From positions 1 through 7,258 of the forward strand of contig JBBSOJ010000171.1 of the NCBI GenBank assembly GCA_038259855.1: 7,258 nt of DNA, written 5' to 3'. Below, in pieces: positions 1 through 5,163 of this stretch. Each line of letters opens with the position of its first letter. The first letter of the stretch is position 1. The translations under genes were made by a program, and so were the position numbers. The notes beneath the pieces were generated by a model. It saw only the letters and a list, made by a program, of their open reading frames with translations. It searched no databases and was not told the origin of the DNA. Origin of the DNA: JBPOFM01 sp038259855 (GTDB lineage Bacteria > Bacteroidota > Bacteroidia > Flavobacteriales > Flavobacteriaceae).

Positions 1-405
1 GGTATAGGATTGAGTTTTGGCGACGGTTTTTTTAGTGGCACCTTGGCACCAAGTGCCATTTACCAATTTGATCAACGATTTGCTTTAGGCGTCGGACTCA
101 ATGGAACTTATAACACACAGAAAGATTTTTATAAATCGACCATTTTTGGTGGAAGCATTCTAGGACTTGTCAATCCGATAGAAGATATTCAACTTTCCGT
201 TGAATTTGAACAGTTGAATGTTAACCGGAGATATGAGAACCGTCTGAACCTCGAAGATGATAGTTATTGGTATCCAGCACTCTTTGTTGGGGCCGGGTAT
301 CAAGCCCAAAATGTGATCATTGGCATTCGGTATGATCTACTATATGATGAAAACAGAAGCATTTACGCACAGGCCTGGGCACCATTTGTAAGGGTCTTTT
401 TTTAG
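1..405 (+). CDS. Small outer-membrane beta-barrel protein, 3' part (5' end outside window)
   Basis: The frame is open from base 1 to a TAG at 403-405, giving 134 residues; no ATG start lies in the window and the gene begins upstream. The chain alternates polar and hydrophobic residues in short strands separated by Gly/Asn/Asp turns (GVGLNGTY, FVGAGYQAQNVIIGIRYDLL) and ends with an aromatic residue in FVRVFF, the usual signature of an outer-membrane barrel recognised by the BAM machinery. The remaining length suggests a small barrel of about 170-190 residues with a signal peptide upstream. From memory, homologues in Flavobacteriaceae sit near a polyprenyl synthase and are often labelled 'alpha-ketoglutarate decarboxylase'; nothing in this sequence supports an enzyme, and that label looks like a transferred error. 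Function unknown. It runs towards the minus-strand gene at 435, with only 29 bp between the two stops. Confidence 0.75.
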   Translation, partial: GIGLSFGDGFFSGTLAPSAIYQFDQRFALGVGLNGTYNTQKDFYKSTIFGGSILGLVNPIEDIQLSVEFEQLNVNRRYENRLNLEDDSYWYPALFVGAGYQAQNVIIGIRYDLLYDENRSIYAQAWAPFVRVFF

Positions 406-413
406 ATAAAGTC

Positions 414-444
414 TAAATTTTACTTATGTTGAGCTTAAAATTTC
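414..444. terminator. Possible bidirectional terminator hairpin between convergent genes
   Basis: A perfect 8-bp inverted repeat, AAATTTTA (415-422) and TAAAATTT (436-443), with a 13-nt loop lies just after the barrel gene stop and overlaps the stop of the opposite gene (435-437). Position between two convergent genes fits a shared terminator. The stem has no G or C, so it would be weak, and such repeats are common by chance in AT-rich DNA. Confidence 0.25.
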
Positions 445-788
445 ATATGACTTCGATAATACACTTTCTGCCATTCGCGTTTTAACATCAGAAATGTAAC
501 ATATTCTGAAAGCTTAACGACATCGCTACTATCCAACTTCTTAATGATTTCTTCAGAAACGTCAATAACATATAGCAGGTTGAGATATGTTGTAAATTTT
601 TCCTGAATTAATTTATAAATAGTCTCATGAAGAATCCGTTTTAAATTGCTAGGCAGAACGTCTTCCTTAAACTCTAAAGTGATATTGGCAAACAACAAAT
701 CCTTGTTCAATTGCCGGACGAGCTTTACATATAAATGACGCTGTTGAACTTCTGCAATTAAGCCATCAAAGGTATTAAGGTCTTTCAT
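435..788 (-). CDS. Conserved-looking 117-residue cytosolic protein of unknown function
   Basis: I do not recognise a named family. From the ATG at 788-786 the product is 117 residues, starting MKDLNTFDGL and ending YRSHMKF. It has no signal peptide or membrane segment, is rich in Leu, Lys and Glu, and looks largely alpha-helical with one likely amphipathic beta stretch (KDLLFANITLEF). An in-frame TTG at 818-816 would add ten residues, but ATG is preferred: the added stretch (LSDSQVIFPK) looks non-coding and a TATATTTC sequence, one base off the Bacteroidota -7 box, ends only 5 bases before the ATG. It lies 56 bp downstream of the polyprenyl synthase stop on the same strand, so it is probably read from that gene's promoter, perhaps helped by the weak box. 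The coding frame is clean with normal flavobacterial codon use. A link to isoprenoid metabolism is only suggested by position. Confidence 0.7.
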   Translation of the reverse strand: MKDLNTFDGLIAEVQQRHLYVKLVRQLNKDLLFANITLEFKEDVLPSNLKRILHETIYKLIQEKFTTYLNLLYVIDVSEEIIKKLDSSDVVKLSEYVTFLMLKREWQKVYYRSHMKF

Positions 789-793
789 TTTGG

Positions 794-801
794 GAAATAT
801 A
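794..801 (-). promoter_or_regulatory. Weak -7-like box before the small hypothetical gene
   Basis: Read on the minus strand this is TATATTTC, matching TAnnTTTG in all but the last base, and it ends 5 bases before the ATG at 788, the same spacing as the polyprenyl synthase promoter. No TTG lies at a 17-23 bp spacing upstream (the nearest is about 14 bp), so it may be inactive or only an accessory promoter. Confidence 0.25.
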
Positions 802-844
802 ACCTGCGAATCCGACAATTTTTTATGCAGAACGGCGCCGCTTT

Positions 845-1819
845 TTACACATTACGATTCATTAAATACTGTCCAAAATCTCGTAAAAGTTGTTTTTTAT
901 CTTCGGAAATTGAAAGATCTTCCAAGATTGAAAACGCTTTGTTAGTATAGTTCTTAATTTCTTGCTTGGTAGCTTCAGCGGCTCCACTAGAAAGGAATAA
1001 CTGTTTGGTCGTGTCTATTTTTTGAGTTGCATCAGAAGGATTGACACCAAATAAATGTTCTAACTGTAACCGATCTTCATCATTGCTAAATTCAACAGCT
1101 TTCAAATAAAGGTAGGTCTTTTTATTTTCAATGATATCGCCGCCAACTTGTTTACCAAATGTTTTAGGATCACCAAAAGCATCAAGATAATCGTCTTGCA
1201 ACTGAAAAGCGATTCCTAGATTTTTACCAAAGTCATAGATCTTCTGTTGGTCATCTGGCATTGCGTTGGCCACAATAGCGCCCATTTTCATTGCAGCACC
1301 AACCAACACGGCTGTTTTATACTCAATCATTTGAAGGTATTGTGAAATCGTGACATCATCGCGGGTTTCAAAATCCATATCGTACTGTTGGCCTTCACAG
1401 ACTTCCAATGCCGTTTTACTGAATAGTTTTGCCAAAGCCTGGAACGTGTCAGCGCTGTAATTCTCAAAAAGCTGATAAGCCATGATCAGCATGGCATCGC
1501 CCGATAGAATTCCCGTGTTAATATCCCATTTTTCATGCACGGTCGCCTTTCCGCGTCGTAATGGCGCATCATCCATAATGTCGTCGTGAATCAACGAAAA
1601 GTTATGAAACACCTCAACGCTCAAAGCAGCATTTAACGCTTTTTTATAATCACAACCAAAAATTTCGGCTGTCATCAAGGTTAAAATTGGCCGTAACCGC
1701 TTTCCACCCAAATTAATAATATAATTGACCGGTTCATACAGGGATTGAGGCTGTTTTGATATCTTAAAATCATTAAGATATTTCAGGAATGCGACCTGGT
1801 AATATTGAATTTGCTGCAT
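845..1819 (-). CDS. Trans-polyprenyl diphosphate synthase, probably short-chain (C15-C20)
   Basis: The 324-residue product condenses isopentenyl diphosphate with an allylic diphosphate in the cytosol, feeding quinone, carotenoid or other isoprenoid synthesis. All family motifs are present: GGKRLRP (38-44) binding isopentenyl diphosphate, first Asp-rich motif DDIMD (79-83) followed by RRG (88-90), K168-T169 of the KT motif, FQLQDDYLD with second Asp-rich motif at 209-213, and GGD (226-228). Length equals the usual 300-350. The first Asp motif has no two-residue insert, so it is not of the E. coli IspA type; residue -5 is Phe74 and -4 is Ser75, as in archaeal-type geranylgeranyl synthases where a bulky -5 residue limits chain length. 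Hexaprenyl synthase is the main alternative. The frame is open up to 1852, but ATG 1819-1817 is chosen because a -7 box (1832-1825) lies just upstream of it. It is divergent from the efflux operon. Stop TAA at 847-845. Confidence 0.95.
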   Translation of the reverse strand: MQQIQYYQVAFLKYLNDFKISKQPQSLYEPVNYIINLGGKRLRPILTLMTAEIFGCDYKKALNAALSVEVFHNFSLIHDDIMDDAPLRRGKATVHEKWDINTGILSGDAMLIMAYQLFENYSADTFQALAKLFSKTALEVCEGQQYDMDFETRDDVTISQYLQMIEYKTAVLVGAAMKMGAIVANAMPDDQQKIYDFGKNLGIAFQLQDDYLDAFGDPKTFGKQVGGDIIENKKTYLYLKAVEFSNDEDRLQLEHLFGVNPSDATQKIDTTKQLFLSSGAAEATKQEIKNYTNKAFSILEDLSISEDKKQLLRDFGQYLMNRNV

Positions 1820-1824
1820 GGAAG

Positions 1825-1856
1825 CAAAAATAATGCAATTGAATGACTTCAACCAA
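1825..1856 (-). promoter_or_regulatory. Promoter of the polyprenyl synthase gene, near-leaderless
   Basis: On the minus strand a perfect -7 element TATTTTTG (1832-1825; consensus TAnnTTTG) is preceded by TTGGTTG (1856-1850), which offers a -33 TTG at a spacing of 17 or 21 bp. Only 5 bases separate the -7 box from the ATG at 1819, so transcription should start within a few bases of the start codon. This also argues against the longer open frame to 1852. The consensus is the one established for Bacteroides and Flavobacterium. Confidence 0.7.
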
Positions 1857-1860
1857 TTGT

Positions 1861-1940
1861 AAATTCAAATCATTTTTTTGAAATTGATTACAATAACTCG
1901 AAATGATTCTGGCATCAGAGCTGAATGTTAATAAATCATT
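1861..1940. other. Centre of the divergent intergenic region, AT-rich
   Basis: The stretch between the two promoters holds no gene. It contains AATCATT at 1868-1874 and again at 1934-1940, and the inverse AATGATT at 1902-1908, with centre spacings of about 34 and 32 bp. The first and the inverted copies form an 8-bp inverted repeat (1868-1875 with 1901-1908). Six-base arms TTCAAA (1864-1869) and TTTGAA (1877-1882) also pair. All are AT-rich, so chance is a real possibility and no protein is assigned. Confidence 0.2.
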
Positions 1941-1948
1941 AAAACTAT

Positions 1949-1976
1949 GGAAACTATTTTTGTTTTTAAAGTTTCC
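1949..1976. promoter_or_regulatory. Candidate TetR operator, 7-bp inverted repeat over the -33 element
   Basis: GGAAACT (1949-1955) and AGTTTCC (1970-1976) are perfect reverse complements with arm centres 21 bp apart, two helical turns, so a dimer could read both on one face. The -33 TTTG (1959-1962) lies between the arms, so bound protein would block RNA polymerase at the regulator-led operon. TetR proteins usually bind inverted repeats near their own promoter. The arms are short, and one such repeat in a region of this size could arise by chance. Confidence 0.45.
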
Positions 1977-1989
1977 TAATGTACATTTG
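1959..1989 (+). promoter_or_regulatory. Promoter of the TetR-led efflux operon
   Basis: TTTG at 1959-1962 and TACATTTG at 1982-1989 match the Bacteroidota -33 (TTTG) and -7 (TAnnTTTG) elements exactly, with a 19-bp spacer. Only 9 bases separate the -7 box from the ATG at 1999, predicting a leader of a few nucleotides. This fixes the regulator start at 1999, since the open frame running back to 1903 would begin upstream of the promoter. Confidence 0.8.
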
Positions 1990-1998
1990 CACCCTATT

Positions 1999-2601
1999 AT
2001 GAGAGAAAAAATTATTACTAAATCTGCCGAATTGTTTCTGACACTTGGTTTTAAGAGTGTCACGATGGATGATATTGCCAATGAAATGGGTATTTCCAAG
2101 AAGACAATTTATGTGCATTTCGAGAACAAAACCAAGTTGGTGGAAGCTACGACCTTGGAAATGTTTGAGATTATTTCATGTGGTATCGAAGGCATTTGTC
2201 AATTACAAAAAGACCCAATCGAAGAGATTTTCGACATCAAACGATTGGTCATGGAGCATTTAAAAGATGAAAAGTCATCGCCATATCATCAATTGCAAAA
2301 ATATTATCCGAAAATTTTCAATTCCTTAAAGTCAAAACAATACGAAATCATGAAAGAGTGTGTTGTGGATAATTTGACACGAGGCATTCAAATTGGGCAT
2401 TATAGAGACAGCATCGAAACTGAATTTATCTCCAAAATATATTTCACATGTATGATGGCACTCAAAGACAAAGAATTGTTTCCGTTACACAATTTTTCGA
2501 TGCAAAGTTTAATGAACTATTATCTCGAATACCACTTAAGAGGTATTTGCACACCAAAAGGTCTTGAAAAGCTATCAACAATCATCAACAATCAATCTTA
2601 A
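1999..2601 (+). CDS. TetR/AcrR-family transcriptional regulator of the efflux operon
   Basis: The 200-residue protein has the standard TetR layout. The N-terminal DNA-binding domain spans about 1-50: helix 1 REKIITKSAELFLTLGF, then the helix-turn-helix VTMDDIANEMGISKKTIYVHF (21-41), followed by NKTKLVEA. The rest (about 51-185) is a helical ligand-binding and dimerisation domain without recognisable specificity, as is normal for this family. It is first in the operon, its stop is only 3 bp before the TolC-family start, and an inverted repeat overlaps its promoter, so autorepression of the whole operon with release by a pump substrate is the likely scheme (inferred). An in-frame extension to 1903 exists but lacks TetR features and lies over the promoter. 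The ligand cannot be predicted. Length is typical (190-220). Confidence 0.95.
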   Translation: MREKIITKSAELFLTLGFKSVTMDDIANEMGISKKTIYVHFENKTKLVEATTLEMFEIISCGIEGICQLQKDPIEEIFDIKRLVMEHLKDEKSSPYHQLQKYYPKIFNSLKSKQYEIMKECVVDNLTRGIQIGHYRDSIETEFISKIYFTCMMALKDKELFPLHNFSMQSLMNYYLEYHLRGICTPKGLEKLSTIINNQS

Positions 2602-2604
2602 CCA

Positions 2605-3951
2605 ATGACCAGAAATTTAAAATTTTTAATCATCATCCTTTTACCAATTTTTGGGTTTTCGCAAGACATTCCCACCAATTTTAGTTTAGAGGACGCCATT
2701 AATTTTGCGCTCGAAAATAATAGAACGGCCATCAACGCCAGTCGTGATATCGACGCCGCTCAACAACAAAAATGGGAAACAACAGCATCTGGCTTACCAC
2801 AAATCAGCGCTAGCGGCGATTACCAAAATTTCTTGAAACAGCAAGTGCAGGTAATCCCTGCCGAGTTTTTTGGCGGCAATCCGGGTGAGTTTACAGAAGT
2901 CATCTTTGGCACCAAACAAAGTGTGAGTGCATTTGCAACCCTCAATCAAAAAATATTTGATGGCTCTTATCTCGTCGCCTTACAATCTGCTAAAGTGTTT
3001 TTGGACATATCCAAAAACGCTAAAACCAAAACAGATCTCGAAGTCCGCAAATCGGTCATCAATGCCTACGGAAACGTTTTATTGGCGGAAGAAAGCATTC
3101 AAATTCTTCAAAGAAATCTCGATGTTCTCGAAAAAAATCTTTTTGAAACACAGAAGATTTTTGAAAACGGTTTAGGCGAGGAAGAAAGCGTCGAGCAACT
3201 TCAAATCACCACAACGAGTGTAGAAAGTAACTTAAAGAATGTGCAACGTATGAAAACATTGGCGTATCAAATGTTGAATATTACGATGGGAATTGACGTT
3301 TATCATGAGACTATTTTGACAGACAACCTAGAAACTTTAACGCAAGAAAACATTTCCTTAAGTCTCTTGGAAGCTGATGCCAATGTCCAAAACACGATAG
3401 ATTATCAAATAGCTCAAAATGATACCGAAGCGAAATCATTGATGGTGAAACTTGAAAAAAGCAAAGCACTTCCGACACTGGACGCATTTTTAAATGGAGG
3501 TTACACCGCATTTACCAATGAATTTACATTTTTAGATAGAGAACAAAGATGGTTTGGGTCATCGCTATTTGGAGTTTCTCTGAATGTTCCTATTTTCAGT
3601 TCTGGAATGCGAAACGCCGCTACACAACGTGCTAAAATCAACCTTGAAAAATCAGAGACCGATTTAATTGAAACAGAGCAAAAAATTCAATTGCAAATTA
3701 CCTCTGCAAAAAACGATTACCAGTTCGCCATTGAAGATTATGATAATAAGAAAGAGAATCTAAATTTGGCGGAACGCATCGAGAATAAAAATCAAACAAA
3801 GTTTTTTGAGGGTATTTCATCAAGTTTTGAATTGCGCCAGGCACAGACACAATTATATACAGCACAGCAAGAATTCCTACAAGCGATGCTCGATGTTATC
3901 AATACCAAGGCAGCTTTGGAAACAGCTCTCAACACAGTACAACTCAACTAA
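2605..3951 (+). CDS. TolC-family outer-membrane efflux protein
   Basis: The 448-residue product is the outer-membrane duct of a tripartite exporter. A signal peptide is clear: Arg/Lys start, hydrophobic FLIIILLPIFG and a cleavage site near GFS|Q (19/20). The mature start NFSLEDAINFALENNRTA is the classic opening of the outer-membrane efflux protein family. The body shows the two-fold repeat of that family: long Gln/Ala/Glu-rich helices around 35-60 and 135-215, and again around 265-280 and 335-440, separated by beta-barrel strands (NGGYTAFTNEF, FGVSLNVPIFSSG). The ending, with LRQAQTQLYTAQQEFLQAMLDVINTKAALE, is typical. Three such chains should form one trimeric channel. There is no N-terminal Cys, so unlike OprM it is not a lipoprotein. 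It sits 3 bp after the regulator and 9 bp before the adaptor gene. The length fits the family (about 420-490). Substrate unknown. Confidence 0.95.
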   Translation: MTRNLKFLIIILLPIFGFSQDIPTNFSLEDAINFALENNRTAINASRDIDAAQQQKWETTASGLPQISASGDYQNFLKQQVQVIPAEFFGGNPGEFTEVIFGTKQSVSAFATLNQKIFDGSYLVALQSAKVFLDISKNAKTKTDLEVRKSVINAYGNVLLAEESIQILQRNLDVLEKNLFETQKIFENGLGEEESVEQLQITTTSVESNLKNVQRMKTLAYQMLNITMGIDVYHETILTDNLETLTQENISLSLLEADANVQNTIDYQIAQNDTEAKSLMVKLEKSKALPTLDAFLNGGYTAFTNEFTFLDREQRWFGSSLFGVSLNVPIFSSGMRNAATQRAKINLEKSETDLIETEQKIQLQITSAKNDYQFAIEDYDNKKENLNLAERIENKNQTKFFEGISSSFELRQAQTQLYTAQQEFLQAMLDVINTKAALETALNTVQLN

Positions 3952-3960
3952 CATATCAAC

Positions 3961-5163
3961 ATGATCACTATTATGAAATATATTTTATCATTACTTACAA
4001 TTGCAATCGTACTGTCATCATGCGGTGGTGGAGATAAGAATACCGTAGAGAACGTTATAGAAAGCAATAATCTGGAGAGCATCCGTAAAAAACGTGCTGA
4101 ATTAGTAGATGAGCAAGACCAGCTGCAAGAAAAGATTAAGCAACTAGATGTGAAAATCACAGCCTTGGATACAACCAAAAACATTCCTTTAATCACAACA
4201 TTCAAAGCTACTCATGAGCAATTCAAGCATATGTTGGAACTTCAGGGGAATGTGACCACCAAAAATCTATTGGTCATAACGCCTGAATATAACGGCATTT
4301 TGACAAATGTCTATGTCAAAGAAGGACAAAGAGTTTCCAAAGGACAAATTCTGGCGAAAATTGATGATGGTGGTTTGGGCCAGCAATTGGCACAACTTCA
4401 GATTCAAGCCGATTTAGCAAAAACCACCTTCGAACGTCAAAAGCGTCTTTGGGATCAAAAAATTGGAAGTGAAATTCAATATCTTCAAGCAAAATCGACT
4501 TACGAATCGCAAGCTGCAGCCGTCAATCAATTGAATCAGCAAATTGCCAAAACAACTGTTCGTGCTCCATTTTCAGGAACAATTGATGACGTTATTACCG
4601 AACAAGGAAGCGTCGTTGCCGCAGGTCAATCGCAATTAATGCGTATTGTGAATCTTGATGAAATGTACATCGAAACAGAAGTACCAGAACGGTATGTCGC
4701 CGATGTAACTGCAGGAAAAAGTGTGACCGTCGAATTCCCAATTCTCGGAAAAACCATTGAAACAAAAGTTCGTCAGGCGAGTGATTTTATCAATGCTTCC
4801 AACAGAACGTTTAAAGCAGAAATTGCCGTTCCCAATAAAGAAAAATCCATCAAACCAAATTTGACCGCGCGTTTGAAAATCAACGACTATACTAGCGAAA
4901 AAGCGGTATTGATTCCACAAAGCATCATTTCAGAAAATGCGGAAGGCGAACAATATGTATATATCGTAAAAGACAAAAATGCAGATGGCGAAGGGGTTGC
5001 CAATAAAGTCATCATTAAAACTGGAAAAACACAAGGTGATGTCATTGAAGTTTTGGAAGGCATTGAAGATGGAGCAGAAATTGTACAAGAAGGCGCGCGA
5101 AGTGTGAGAGACGGTCAGACTGTAAAAGTACTAACTTTTGAAACCAACCAAAATGACAAGTAA
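3961..5163 (+). CDS. RND efflux periplasmic adaptor (membrane-fusion) lipoprotein
   Basis: The 400-residue product links the RND pump to the TolC-like duct. The N-terminus is a lipoprotein signal with lipobox LSSC, lipidated Cys21, then GGGDK. Residues about 29-73 are highly charged with heptad-like Leu/Ile spacing, a predicted coiled coil lying before the core. The core has the family order: lipoyl half-motif around 105-140 (NGILTNVYVKEGQRVSKGQ), a short alpha-hairpin (about 140-197), second lipoyl half (VRAPFSGTIDD, 200-210; EQGSVV), beta-barrel (about 232-310) and membrane-proximal domain (about 312-390). The hairpin tip keeps R159, L163 and S170, spaced 4 and 7 as in AcrA R128/L132/S139, which supports tip-to-tip docking with TolC. 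An alternative start is Met5 (ATG at 3973), giving a more usual MKY opening; both keep the lipobox. Its last 11 bases overlap the pump gene. Confidence 0.95.
   Translation: MITIMKYILSLLTIAIVLSSCGGGDKNTVENVIESNNLESIRKKRAELVDEQDQLQEKIKQLDVKITALDTTKNIPLITTFKATHEQFKHMLELQGNVTTKNLLVITPEYNGILTNVYVKEGQRVSKGQILAKIDDGGLGQQLAQLQIQADLAKTTFERQKRLWDQKIGSEIQYLQAKSTYESQAAAVNQLNQQIAKTTVRAPFSGTIDDVITEQGSVVAAGQSQLMRIVNLDEMYIETEVPERYVADVTAGKSVTVEFPILGKTIETKVRQASDFINASNRTFKAEIAVPNKEKSIKPNLTARLKINDYTSEKAVLIPQSIISENAEGEQYVYIVKDKNADGEGVANKVIIKTGKTQGDVIEVLEGIEDGAEIVQEGARSVRDGQTVKVLTFETNQNDK

Noticed and set aside
816..818. TTG start giving a 127-residue version of the small minus-strand protein
   Set aside because: The ATG at 788 gives a more natural N-terminus, and the extra ten residues overlap a -7-like box; a rare start is not needed.
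831..843. GC-rich palindrome CGGCGCCG (833-840) followed by a T run on the plus strand, resembling a terminator
   Set aside because: The palindrome has no loop, so it cannot form a proper RNA hairpin, and no plus-strand gene ends before it. For the minus-strand polyprenyl gene the T run is on the wrong side.
1816..1825. Similarity of GCATGGAAGC to the GGAAACT operator arm, suggesting a second regulator site at the polyprenyl gene start
   Set aside because: The match is short, lacks an inverted partner, and is simply the start codon region of the synthase gene.
1820..1852. N-terminal extension of the polyprenyl synthase to an ATG at 1852
   Set aside because: The extension covers the -7 box and most of the promoter, and family members start near the MQQIQYYQ segment.
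1903..1998. N-terminal extension of the TetR protein by 32 residues
   Set aside because: It would begin upstream of the promoter at 1959-1989 and adds a hydrophobic stretch foreign to TetR N-termini; the open frame there is chance.
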